This document shows, piece after piece, positions 50,713-59,524 of a stretch of DNA of 64,000 bases; position 1 is the first letter of the stretch, and each line of letters opens with the position of its first letter. The notes under the pieces were generated by a model. It worked only from the letters and a program-made list of their open reading frames with translations, was not told the origin of the DNA and searched no databases. The translations under genes and the position numbers were made by a program. The DNA comes from an uncultured Clostridia bacterium (GTDB taxonomy: Bacteria; Bacillota; Clostridia; Saccharofermentanales; Saccharofermentanaceae): assembly GCA_947167045.1 (NCBI GenBank), contig CAMVGO010000001.1:62001-126000 (forward strand). Direction: 5' to 3'.

Positions 50713-52464
50713 TCAACTATCCTGTATGTTTACATATATACTCCCGTTACTCAGAGCATAGGTTTTTGTCAGCGGGTTTTGGTCTATGCCAAGCTTATTA
50801 CGAACCGCATCCACATCTCCCGGATCATCACGGGATACAAAAAGTTGTGTATTCCCATCACACACCCTGTCAACGACAACCTTGTTCTCACTTCTTCTGC
50901 TGTCAGCATCACATGAAAACAGATAGCCATGATGAGGAAGAATAAGATTATCAAAAATCTTATTCTGGTTATTACTATCTTGGCCAAATTCATCTGGCCA
51001 ACATCTATAGAAACAATCTGCAGGCATTATTATTCTCTTTAACTGAAGCATAATCGATGTGACGTTTTTCCAATACTCATCTGCATAACTGCGTCCAGTT
51101 CTGGTTCTGCCCTGACAAATCTTTATATCACCAACGCTTATAACCGTTCCCACCTCCTCATCAATAATGTAAGGCGTGATGTAGCTCAAAGCATAAAGAT
51201 AAAAACGGCTGCTATCAAAAGTGTTGTGCGGGAATATGAATACCGAGTCTTTTAGTTCACGCGAATGGTGTGCACGCTGAAGTTTATAAAACAAATGAGG
51301 AAAATTGTTATGGTGATCTCCATGATAGTGGGTAACAATAAAGTACACCTTACCGTCGGAATTCCACATATCTTCACACCGCTTGACCAGTTCATCCTCA
51401 ACCGCAGTTTTAGTCGCATAATTTGAACGATGCCCTGCTCTGGTGGATGTACCGTTATCAACGATCAACAAGTTCTTATGTTTACCGGAATTAGAAAGAT
51501 ACTCAATCTCAATTCCTATGCACTGACCAAATCCCGAGTTGTACAGATATATTTCAGAACGCCAATAGTCCTTGAACAAATCATTCCACAGATCCCTGGT
51601 GTTGGGAGTATTGTTCTCCGTCCTGCATTGACTGGAATTGCTATTAGTTGGATTATCTACCATAGAGCCCGACACTGTTGCTGAATGAACATCTTCATCG
51701 TCAACAAAGCACAGTCTTCCCATGGGATTAATTGCTTTTGGATTATACTCGGCTTCTTTCCCGTGATCTCTCAGTTCGAGCTTGAATCTGTGTCCCGATA
51801 CAAAGTATTCCTCGTAGACTTTGTCCTTGGAATTCCTATATAACTCAATCTCTTTTCCGGACCTTATCTGATAATCAGTCTTTTCAGTCTCAAGGCGCTG
51901 CCTTACTTCAGGATCATCAGTAAAGATAACAGTTCCGGCGTCCTTATCCTCAACATACTTCAACTTGTCTTTTGAGATCAGCCAGTTGTTTCTTGCCGCT
52001 GTCCCACAGTCAACATCTATCTCAAAATAGTACTCATAAGGATAGAACACTATGTTGATTACTGGATTATCTAACTTTTCCTGCCTTGGATAATAATACT
52101 GCACATTCGGATTATCCTCAGAGGTCCTCAACTCAAGATTGTTGTTTATGGCACGGCGCATGAATCTGTACATTTCCGGAGTCGAAGCCTTGAATATGAT
52201 CCTTATATAGCCATTTTCCAGTTCCTGATAATCGCAGATGTTGCCATATATGCGGAAGTCATCGTGAATCTCCAGTCCTGCAGGAAAAGGTCTGAGCAAT
52301 TCCACCAAAAGCTCATGCCTTCTCTCATCAACGAGCCTTTGCACCTCTTCTTTTTCTCCGGGCGTAAACTCAATCCTGTAACCGCGTTCTATATACTCCT
52401 GAAGTTTTCTGATAGTTAACTCTTCAGAGGGTCTCCAGTTGTCATAATATGGTATTTCGTACAT
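50713..52464 (-). CDS. metallo-beta-lactamase-fold protein
   Basis: A 583-residue protein. Residues 1-290 have no domain I recognise. The MBL fold occupies about 300-583. The metal motif is THYHGDHHN (His379, His381, Asp383, His384), with a later LPHHGYL and an IIMPADCF. The HHG motif and long N-terminus resemble ComEC/Rec2-like MBL proteins, but there are no membrane segments. It could be a phosphodiesterase or nuclease. Convergent with the previous gene by 25 bases. Confidence 0.78.
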   Translation of the reverse strand: MYEIPYYDNWRPSEELTIRKLQEYIERGYRIEFTPGEKEEVQRLVDERRHELLVELLRPFPAGLEIHDDFRIYGNICDYQELENGYIRIIFKASTPEMYRFMRRAINNNLELRTSEDNPNVQYYYPRQEKLDNPVINIVFYPYEYYFEIDVDCGTAARNNWLISKDKLKYVEDKDAGTVIFTDDPEVRQRLETEKTDYQIRSGKEIELYRNSKDKVYEEYFVSGHRFKLELRDHGKEAEYNPKAINPMGRLCFVDDEDVHSATVSGSMVDNPTNSNSSQCRTENNTPNTRDLWNDLFKDYWRSEIYLYNSGFGQCIGIEIEYLSNSGKHKNLLIVDNGTSTRAGHRSNYATKTAVEDELVKRCEDMWNSDGKVYFIVTHYHGDHHNNFPHLFYKLQRAHHSRELKDSVFIFPHNTFDSSRFYLYALSYITPYIIDEEVGTVISVGDIKICQGRTRTGRSYADEYWKNVTSIMLQLKRIIMPADCFYRCWPDEFGQDSNNQNKIFDNLILPHHGYLFSCDADSRRSENKVVVDRVCDGNTQLFVSRDDPGDVDAVRNKLGIDQNPLTKTYALSNGSIYVNIQDS

Positions 52465-52536
52465 ATTCGGACCTCATCACACTTTCTTTACACTATGGCT
52501 TCCGTTATCGCCATAAAAACACTGCTGAAACCAGCA

Positions 52537-53994
52537 TTAATTCTGTTTTCTTCCGTTATACGGATTCCGGCAGACACCGTCAGAATCGAAGTCATAGACC
52601 TTGCCTTCGGATTCGACATAGTAATCGGTGTAGTCAACCATATGGCCGTCATTATCGAAGTAATACCATTTGCCGCCGCTGCTTAGCCACTTGCCGGCAT
52701 ACATGTTTCCGTTCTTATCGTAGTAATACCAATGATAGTACCAGAGCAAGGTTCCGTCAGAGCGCACCGCGTAATCATCTGCCCTCTTATGCCAGCCTGT
52801 GATCTTCCCCGCTTTGGCATCAGGATTTTTGCATACACCGTTGGAGTCGAAGCTGTAATCTATTCCGCCGATCGTTACGTTTTCGATGTTCTTCATCATC
52901 TTTCCATAATTGTCGAAGTAATACCACTTGCCGTTGCTGTTAAGCCATCTGTCTGTATACACCTTGCCGTTCGATCCGGCATAGATCCAGATCCATTCTT
53001 CCGGTCCGCCATACTGAAAACAGTACCATCCAGTGACCATCTCACCGCTGTTTTTGAAACAGTAAAGATCACCGTCGATATTCGTCAGTCCGACATCCAT
53101 TCTTCCATTATCACCGAAGTGATACCACTTGCCGCCTATCTTATGCCAGCCGGTGTAAAGCTTTCCGTCTTCTCCGCAGTAGTACCATACGTAGCTTTTG
53201 CTGCTGAAAGTCTCCTTAAACCATCCGGGAACGATTATCTCAGATGAGCCTTCAGGATCTATGCATGCGCCGCTTGGATCGAAGGAATAGTATTTTTTGC
53301 CAATCTTGTAATTGACAGCATTGCAGACCATCCTGCCGTAATAGTCAAAGTAATAAGTCTTTCCGCCGCCGGTATACCATTCGCTGATATACAGGGCGCC
53401 ATTCGATCTGGCATAGAGCCAGTATTGCCCGTCGTAGTACCAGCCGGTAACCATCTCACCGCTTTCCTTAAGCCAATACTTAGTCTTATCAACAGTTATG
53501 GGATATTCGCCTTTTTTGCAGGTCATCATCGTGCCGTTGGGTTCATAAAAATAGTACCAGCTGCCTCCGATCTTGTGCCAGCCCGTATAGTACTTGCCGT
53601 CCGTACCAAAGTAGAGCCAGGAGTAATAATATGTCGGTGCCCATTCGTTTTCTTCATTACCGTAGCCCAGGTAACATACTTTGTTCCATCCCTGTTTCAG
53701 AGAAGTCTTTCCTTCAGGATTCAGGCATTCACCGCCGGATGCGAAGTCATAGAACTTATCGTCAATACGGTAATTCTCAACTCCGGATACCATTACGCTC
53801 TGACGTCCGAAGTAATACCACTTGCCGCCGATCTGCTTCCAGTCGTTGGTCACATATCCGTCTTCGTAGGTGTAGTATCTCCAGTAATCGCCGTCCTTTA
53901 TCCAGCCTGTCGAATCAGCCATCGAGACGGCGGGAGTAAATGACAACAGCATTCCCGCGGTAACGGCTGCTGCCAGGATCTTCCTGATACCCAT
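52537..53994 (-). CDS. secreted repeat protein (choline/glucan-binding type), copy 1
   Basis: A 485-residue secreted protein. The signal peptide (MGIRKILAAAVTAGMLLSFT) ends near AVSMADS. All of the mature protein is built from aromatic repeats of the form GWxKIGGKWYYFxxxGxM, like choline-binding or glucan-binding modules. There is no catalytic domain. It probably attaches to the cell surface, polysaccharide or glucan. Start at ATG 53994 is preceded by GGAGGTCAC. It is followed leftward by the MBL gene. Confidence 0.85.
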   Translation of the reverse strand: MGIRKILAAAVTAGMLLSFTPAVSMADSTGWIKDGDYWRYYTYEDGYVTNDWKQIGGKWYYFGRQSVMVSGVENYRIDDKFYDFASGGECLNPEGKTSLKQGWNKVCYLGYGNEENEWAPTYYYSWLYFGTDGKYYTGWHKIGGSWYYFYEPNGTMMTCKKGEYPITVDKTKYWLKESGEMVTGWYYDGQYWLYARSNGALYISEWYTGGGKTYYFDYYGRMVCNAVNYKIGKKYYSFDPSGACIDPEGSSEIIVPGWFKETFSSKSYVWYYCGEDGKLYTGWHKIGGKWYHFGDNGRMDVGLTNIDGDLYCFKNSGEMVTGWYCFQYGGPEEWIWIYAGSNGKVYTDRWLNSNGKWYYFDNYGKMMKNIENVTIGGIDYSFDSNGVCKNPDAKAGKITGWHKRADDYAVRSDGTLLWYYHWYYYDKNGNMYAGKWLSSGGKWYYFDNDGHMVDYTDYYVESEGKVYDFDSDGVCRNPYNGRKQN

Positions 53995-54022
53995 AAGTGT
54001 GACCTCCGATTAAAAACTGAGA

Positions 54023-54060
54023 GGGGCTGCCTCAAGGCCCTTTAATTCTGAGACAGCCCC
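54023..54060 (-). terminator. terminator between the repeat-protein genes
   Basis: GGGGCTGCCTC (54023-54033) pairs with GAGACAGCCCC (54050-54060) with one mismatch. It lies 23 bases past the stop of the second repeat-protein gene, read leftward. Confidence 0.7.
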
Positions 54061-54082
54061 CCTGAAAAAGAATGTAAAAGAT

Positions 54083-55543
54083 CTAGCTTAGATTCGGTTC
54101 TCTTCCGTTATACGGATTCAGGCAGACGCCGTTCGAATCAAAGTCATAGACCTTGTTGTCGGATTCGATATAGAAACTGCCGCCGGATGCCATACAGCCT
54201 TCAACATCAAAATAATACCACTTGCCGCCGCTGTTGAGCCACTTGTCGGTATACATGTTTCCGTCTTTGTCGTAGTAATACCAGTAATAAATCCATCTTG
54301 GTTCATTGGAACCTGTCACATATCCGTATCGGGTGGGTTTTTCGCACCAGCCTGTGATCTTCTTTGCCTTGGCGTTCGGGTTCGTGCATACACCGCTGGA
54401 GTCAAAGTTGTAATCAATGCCGTCTATCGTATAATTCTTGACATCTGAGACCATCATCCACCAGCTGGTGAAGTAATACCACTTACCGCCGCTGTTGAGC
54501 CATCTGTCTTTATACACCTTGCCGTTCGATCCGGCATAGATCCAATATTTACTGTCAAAGCTTTGGTACTTATACCAACCGGTAACCATCTCGCCATTAT
54601 CCTTGAAACAGTAATCACCGTTTTCGGTCTGCAGAATTCCGGTAGTCATACTTCCGTCACCGCGGAAAAAATACCACTTGCCGTCTATCTTCTGCCAGCC
54701 TGTACAGTGCTTTCCGTCTTCGCCCATGTAATACCATGAATAACTGTTAGGACCGAAAGCCTTCTTATACCAGCCCTGGGCGATAATCTCATCTGAACCT
54801 TCAGGATTGATGCAGGCTCCGCTGGAATCAAATGAATAGTATTTGCCGTTTATCTTGTAATTGGCGGCATTGCACAACATCCTGCCGTCCCAGTCAAAGT
54901 AATAAGATTTTCCGTCATCCTTGAGCCACCTGGATTCGAACAATACTCCGTCAGATGCTGCATAGCGCCAGTATCCGCCGCCATAGTACCATCCGGTAAC
55001 CATCTCTCCGCTCTCCTTGAACCAATAGTTGCATCCGTCGATCCATTTGGGACCGGCATACCGGCCTGAACAGGAGTACATGATGCCACTGTATTCATCG
55101 AAGTAATACCAGCTGCCTCCGATAAAATGCCAGCCCTTGTATAAGTCCCCGTTTTTGTCGGCATAGACCCAGCCTGAGTTCTTCTCATACTTCCGGGTTA
55201 TCGCACTGTATCCAAAACTGTAAACTATCCTGTTCCAGCCCTGAGGCAGTTTGCTCTTTCCTTCGGGATTTGTGCATTCACCGTTGGATTTGAAGTCGTA
55301 GAACTTGTCCTCGATCTTAACGTTATCTGCTCCGGATACCATGTATCCCTCGTATGTGAAGAAATACCACTTGCCGTCGATCTTCTTCCAGTCGTAGGTC
55401 ACATATCCGTCTTCGTAGGTGTAGTACCTCCAGAATTCACCGTCCTTTATCCAGCCCGTCGAATCCGCCATTGAGACGGCAGGAGTAAATGACAACAGCA
55501 TTCCTGCGGTAACGGCTGCTGCCAGGATCTTCTTGATGCCCAT
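54083..55543 (-). CDS. secreted repeat protein, copy 2
   Basis: A 486-residue close paralogue of the flanking two genes, same signal peptide (MGIKKILAAAVTAG...) and aromatic repeats (GWYKKAFGPNSYSWYY and GGKWYYFTSWWMMV). I start at ATG 55543 after GGGAGGAAATATTT; a longer frame extends 121 codons upstream but runs into the end of the next gene and has no signal peptide. Thus it is a tandem duplicate with a 40-base spacer to its neighbour. Confidence 0.85.
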   Translation of the reverse strand: MGIKKILAAAVTAGMLLSFTPAVSMADSTGWIKDGEFWRYYTYEDGYVTYDWKKIDGKWYFFTYEGYMVSGADNVKIEDKFYDFKSNGECTNPEGKSKLPQGWNRIVYSFGYSAITRKYEKNSGWVYADKNGDLYKGWHFIGGSWYYFDEYSGIMYSCSGRYAGPKWIDGCNYWFKESGEMVTGWYYGGGYWRYAASDGVLFESRWLKDDGKSYYFDWDGRMLCNAANYKINGKYYSFDSSGACINPEGSDEIIAQGWYKKAFGPNSYSWYYMGEDGKHCTGWQKIDGKWYFFRGDGSMTTGILQTENGDYCFKDNGEMVTGWYKYQSFDSKYWIYAGSNGKVYKDRWLNSGGKWYYFTSWWMMVSDVKNYTIDGIDYNFDSSGVCTNPNAKAKKITGWCEKPTRYGYVTGSNEPRWIYYWYYYDKDGNMYTDKWLNSGGKWYYFDVEGCMASGGSFYIESDNKVYDFDSNGVCLNPYNGREPNLS

Positions 55544-55583
55544 AAATATTTCCTCCCAAATAAATATTTGTCTCTTTTTATGT

Positions 55584-57041
55584 TCAGCCCTTTGCCAACG
55601 GCCTTCCGTTATACGGATTCCGGCAGACGCCGTTGGAAGCGAAGTCATATACCTTGCCTTCGGACTTGATATAGTAATCGTCGTAATTGACCATGCGGCC
55701 GTCAGATTTGAAGTAATACCATTTGCCGCCGCTGTTGAGCCACCTGTCGGTATACATGTTTCCGTCCTGGTCGTAGTAATACCAGAAACCGTACCACTCG
55801 GCTTTTCCGTAATATCCGGCCGGGTCTCCGAATTCCACGTCTGTTTCAAACCAGCCGGTGATCTTCTTTGCCTTCGCGTCAGGATTCTTGCAGGCTCCGC
55901 TCGCATCGAAGTCGTAATAGATGCCGTTTATCTTGAAATTCTTTGCATCTTCGAGCATTATCCCCTGCACATCAAAGTAATACCATTTTCCGCCGCTGTT
56001 GAGCCACTTGCTGCAATACAGCTTCCCGTTCGATCCGGCATAGACCCAGTATTCATAATTGCCTTTCTGATACCTATACCATCCGGTAACCATCTCACCT
56101 GTTTCCTTGAAGCAATACCAGTCACCGTTGATCTCCTTTTTACCCGTATACATATTCCCATGGGCCGAGAAGTAATACCATTTCCCGTCGATCTTCTGCC
56201 AGCCTTTGCAGGGCAAACCGTCATCACCGATGTAATACCATGAATATTGATCGGCATCAGAGTTCTCCTTAACCCAGCCTTTGGTGAACGGTTTTTCGGA
56301 ACCTTCAGGATTAATGCAGTTGCCGCTGGAATCGAATGAATAGTATTTCTCATTGATGCAGTAATTGGAGACATTGCAGAGCATCCTGCCGGCCCAGTCG
56401 AAGTAATAGGATTTGCCGCCTTCATTCAGCCACTTATACTCGTACATTACCCCGTCAGATCCGGCATAGCGCCAATATCCGCCGCCATAGTACCATCCGG
56501 TAACCATCTCGCCGCTTTCCTTGAACCAGTAAGTATGGCCGTCTATCCATCTTCCGCCGGTGTCACAGGAATACATAACGCCATTGTAATTATCGAAGTA
56601 ATACTTGCTGCCTCCGATGGTACGCCAGCCCCTGCACAGGTCACCGTTCTCTTCGGCATAGACCCAGCTGTATGAATAGGCCGCCTCCTGAGTCTTTGAA
56701 TTGTATCCGACACCTGAGGTTATTACTTTGTTCCAGCCCGGCTCGAGCCTGCTCTTTCCATAAAGAGTCAGGCATTCGCCGTTGGACTTGAAATCGTAGT
56801 ACTTGTTATCGATCTGATAGTTCTTTACTCCCGCGACCATGATTCCATAACGTCCGAAGTAATACCATGTGCCGTCGATCTTCTTCCACGCATTGGATAC
56901 ATAACCGTCTTCGTATGTATAGTATTTCCAGCAATTGCCTTCTTTTTTCCATCCCGTCGTATCCGCCATGGAAACCGCCGGCACAAATGACAGCATCATT
57001 CCCGCTGTCAGCGCGGCAGCCATGATCTTCTTAAATCCCAT
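55584..57041 (-). CDS. secreted repeat protein, copy 3
   Basis: A 485-residue third copy. The signal peptide is slightly different (MGFKKIMAAALTAGMMLSFV) and the C-terminus ends NGRPLAKG. The aromatic repeats are as in the other two (GWKKEGNCWKYYTYEDGYVS at the start). GGAGGAAAG precedes ATG. The three genes show that the arrangement arose by duplication, with divergence in the repeat number and linker residues. Confidence 0.85.
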   Translation of the reverse strand: MGFKKIMAAALTAGMMLSFVPAVSMADTTGWKKEGNCWKYYTYEDGYVSNAWKKIDGTWYYFGRYGIMVAGVKNYQIDNKYYDFKSNGECLTLYGKSRLEPGWNKVITSGVGYNSKTQEAAYSYSWVYAEENGDLCRGWRTIGGSKYYFDNYNGVMYSCDTGGRWIDGHTYWFKESGEMVTGWYYGGGYWRYAGSDGVMYEYKWLNEGGKSYYFDWAGRMLCNVSNYCINEKYYSFDSSGNCINPEGSEKPFTKGWVKENSDADQYSWYYIGDDGLPCKGWQKIDGKWYYFSAHGNMYTGKKEINGDWYCFKETGEMVTGWYRYQKGNYEYWVYAGSNGKLYCSKWLNSGGKWYYFDVQGIMLEDAKNFKINGIYYDFDASGACKNPDAKAKKITGWFETDVEFGDPAGYYGKAEWYGFWYYYDQDGNMYTDRWLNSGGKWYYFKSDGRMVNYDDYYIKSEGKVYDFASNGVCRNPYNGRPLAKG

Positions 57042-57223
57042 TTTCTTTCCTCCATATATACAGATAATAAAATTTTAGTAAAAGAAAAATGAGATTTCAC
57101 TATGATAAAGCAAATTTTGTATTAACAATCAGGGGAGGAACCGGATCGCCATGAACCGTATAAGCTGTGAAATACCTGTGCTAATATATCCTTAAGAAAA
57201 CCCTCAGTTTAAAGAAGAAAACG

Positions 57224-57922
57224 ATGATCTATGTAATCTCTGACCTTCACGGATATCCGCTCGACAAGCTCCTTGATCTGCTGGACAAGGCGGGTTTCGG
57301 TAACAAAGACTTCCTCTATATACTTGGCGATGTCGTCGACCGCAACGGCGACGGCGGAGTCGGGATCCTGGAATGGCTTATGTACCGGCTCAATGTCCAG
57401 CTCATCCTGGGCAATCACGAAGCGATGCTGCTCGCATGTTCTTTCGCTTTCGACGAGATAACCGAGAGCAGCATAAACACCTGGACAGACGAGAAGATCG
57501 ATATACTCACGCGCTACCAACTCGACGGCGGCGACGTAACTCTTAAGGCCATGAAGAAGCTTGATAAGGATACACAGCAGGATATACTGGACTATCTCCG
57601 CGACTGTCCGTTATATGAGACTGTAAGTGCTGGCGGACGTGATTTCTTGCTCGTGCATTCGGGGCTCGGGAATTTCGCGCCCGACAAGAAGTTCAGCGAA
57701 TATACCTGTGACGAACTGGTGTGGACAAGGCCAGACCTTACGACTGTTTACTATAAAGACGTCATGACCATATTAGGTCACACACCTACGATAACTTACG
57801 GTGATGAATATGACGGCAGGATAATAAAGACCGAAACCTGGATCGACATCGACGTGGGTGCGGGATTCGGCAGACAACCGGTCCTGCTCAGACTGGATGA
57901 CATGAAGGAGTTTACAGGCTGA
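57224..57922 (+). CDS. PP1/diadenosine-tetraphosphatase-like metallophosphatase
   Basis: A 232-residue metallophosphoesterase. Metal motifs are ISDLHGY (DxH), LGDVVDRN (GDxxD), LGNHEAM (GNHE) and later LVHSG and ILGHTP. This matches bacterial PP1-type Ser/Thr phosphatases or symmetrical Ap4A hydrolases; the substrate is unknown. It may counteract the kinase at 16.7-17.8 kb, but that is only a guess. A hairpin at 57927-57943 (GAGACGG/CCGTCTC) follows the stop. Confidence 0.9.
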   Translation: MIYVISDLHGYPLDKLLDLLDKAGFGNKDFLYILGDVVDRNGDGGVGILEWLMYRLNVQLILGNHEAMLLACSFAFDEITESSINTWTDEKIDILTRYQLDGGDVTLKAMKKLDKDTQQDILDYLRDCPLYETVSAGGRDFLLVHSGLGNFAPDKKFSEYTCDELVWTRPDLTTVYYKDVMTILGHTPTITYGDEYDGRIIKTETWIDIDVGAGFGRQPVLLRLDDMKEFTG

Positions 57923-57926
57923 ACTG

Positions 57927-57943
57927 GAGACGGAAACCGTCTC
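57927..57943 (+). terminator. terminator-like hairpin after phosphatase
   Basis: The stem GAGACGG / CCGTCTC has a 3-base loop and is followed by TTGC. It begins four bases past the phosphatase stop and probably stops transcription weakly. Confidence 0.45.
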
Positions 57944-58149
57944 TTGCAGACCCAATAGCACCTGCACAGGCCCTTGCGATCTACGTGGCCACCAGGCCAG
58001 GCTTGCTGTCCTTTTACGGTGGGGCTGCAGATGCTATAAGACTTTTTCTTTCGAATGAATATGGTGTTACATACGGATTTAACACATTGGTTAAGCATAT
58101 CTTTTTCCGCAATTCTTCCGATTATGGTGTGGGGACTTTCCCTCATAAC

Positions 58150-58185
58150 TCTCTAACTTTATGGTTTTTAGCCATACTTTAGAGA
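58150..58185. promoter_or_regulatory. imperfect inverted repeat
   Basis: TCTCTAACTTTATGG on the left mirrors CCATACTTTAGAGA on the right with a small bulge. It lies in the gene-free stretch 57944-58371. It could be an operator or a weak terminator for the gene read from 58956 leftward. Confidence 0.35.
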
Positions 58186-58308
58186 ATTATCTCGAAATAA
58201 TTGTGTATTTTTCTCTAACTTGTAATTTCAATAAGAACCTCTAAACGTCAAGAAACAACAAGTTAAGCATAAACATCCCGGGAAATCATGGGGTGATGCT
58301 GCTCACCA

Positions 58309-58350
58309 GTCCTCCTCAGACTTGATAACATGAAGGGGGGTACCGGCTGA
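58309..58350 (+). repeat. decayed copy of the phosphatase 3' end
   Basis: This 42-base segment aligns without gaps to 57881-57922, the last codons of the phosphatase, matching about 35 of 42 bases including CTCAGACT-GAT and GGCTGA. It shows that a second gene copy once lay here. The rest of 57944-58371 holds nothing else recognised. Confidence 0.6.
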
Positions 58351-58371
58351 ATGGTTCGGGCAGTTTATGGG

Positions 58372-58956
58372 TCAGATTGACAGCAGTAATTTAATCGCAC
58401 TGTCGGCATCCATATCCGATTCAATATATTTCTTTCCCGGTATGCCTCCCTGTACATAAACAGTTGCAGGACCGGTCGAAGTAATCGTAAACATAAGAGG
58501 ATGCTCAACACCCTGACAGTTATAATTCAATTCGATGGAATACCCGGAATTATCACCGGTTCTTCTCGGCCCCGTAGGAAAATCTCCGCTCATACGGATG
58601 CCAAACTTCTTGGGATCTCCAAGGTAAAGGCCATACAAGACATAGTCACAGATACTGTATGGAGCAACCGCCTCTAACTTTGCATATCTTACAGTGGCAC
58701 ACCGGTCCCAGTCGATATCATCGGCATTCTGCTCCAGGAATGTAATTGCCTTTTCTTCATCATTGACGAGATCATCAAGAATCCGACCCAGTTTCTCCGC
58801 CAATGCTTTTGTTTCTTCACTGACACCTTCTATGTAAGCGCAATACATTTCAGAACACTCGGAAGCCGGAACAACTTTCAACACTTCATATATCTCGGGA
58901 GCATTTATTCTGAGATAACTGTTCAGAAATGCCTGCCAAACGGACACATCCGTCAC
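58372..58956 (-). CDS. hypothetical protein
   Basis: A 194-residue protein with no signal peptide. The N-terminal part is acidic and helical (LRINAPEIYEVLKVVPASEC), the C-terminal part richer in beta-type residues (GPATVYVQGGIPGKKYIES). GTG at 58956 is the start, five bases after CGGAG. No family recognised. Confidence 0.55.
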   Translation of the reverse strand: MTDVSVWQAFLNSYLRINAPEIYEVLKVVPASECSEMYCAYIEGVSEETKALAEKLGRILDDLVNDEEKAITFLEQNADDIDWDRCATVRYAKLEAVAPYSICDYVLYGLYLGDPKKFGIRMSGDFPTGPRRTGDNSGYSIELNYNCQGVEHPLMFTITSTGPATVYVQGGIPGKKYIESDMDADSAIKLLLSI

Positions 58957-59034
58957 AACTCCGTTTTTGGGGAATGTTTAGTGAAACATTTTCGATTTTC
59001 GTTAGAAATCGCCTTAAAACATTTCTTGTTTTCG

Positions 59035-59181
59035 TTAGTAGTCCAGTTGCCTGCCCAGCACCTTCATTGCCTTTGCATACTTCTTTGCAAAGTACTCGGC
59101 GTCAGCATAGCCTCTTCTCTGAGATGCGTTCATGACTGGCCTGCCTGCTGCGTTTCTTACGGTATTGGTATTCTTCTTCAT
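59035..59181 (-). CDS. small basic hypothetical protein
   Basis: A 48-residue protein (MKKNTNTVRNAAGRPVMNAS at the start) rich in Lys, Arg and Tyr. The start is supported by AAGGAGGAGATCC. It probably is a real small gene. The role is unknown; nucleic acid binding is possible. Confidence 0.5.
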   Translation of the reverse strand: MKKNTNTVRNAAGRPVMNASQRRGYADAEYFAKKYAKAMKVLGRQLDY

Positions 59182-59452
59182 GACGGATCTCCTCCTTATC
59201 ATTTGTATATGCCTATATGATAAAAAGTCAGATGGACGAAAATTGTCGCATCTTTTGTTTTGTAATAGCATTAGCTAATCTGGAAAATTCATGGTTTTGA
59301 TTGATTATTCGATTGCATTCGGCCGTAAATTCAATCGTATTTTTTTACGACCTAATTTATGATTGCCAAGCAAACGATCCCGATCCGGAGCGAAATCCTG
59401 GAGTGACCTTTCGCAGCCGCATTGGTTGTTGGGAAGTAAACTCAGTAACTTG
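59182..59452. other. intergenic region without recognised gene
   Basis: An A/T-rich stretch upstream of the toxin-antitoxin promoter. It holds partial repeats of TGATT and CAATCGT but nothing that reads as a gene. Confidence 0.4.
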
Positions 59453-59508
59453 TTGAAGATTCGGGGTAGTCGTGCTATATTTAAGTTGTAAACTAAAATA
59501 GTTTACAA
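59453..59508 (+). promoter_or_regulatory. promoter and palindromic operator of toxin-antitoxin pair
   Basis: TTGAAG (59453) and TATATT (59476) are spaced by 17 bases. Immediately after the -10 lies a perfect palindrome TTGTAAACTA-AAA-TAGTTTACAA (59486-59508) covering the likely transcription start. This fits negative autoregulation by the HTH-containing antitoxin. Confidence 0.75.
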
Positions 59509-59524
59509 ATTAAAAGGTGTGTAT

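Noticed and set aside
53425..53943. Antisense frames in the repeat-protein genes
   Set aside because: They mirror the highly regular codons of the aromatic repeats and have no independent start signals.
54083..55906. 607-residue version of the second repeat protein
   Set aside because: The first 121 codons overlap the neighbouring repeat gene and encode no signal; ATG at 55543 has a ribosome site and the same signal peptide as the other copies.
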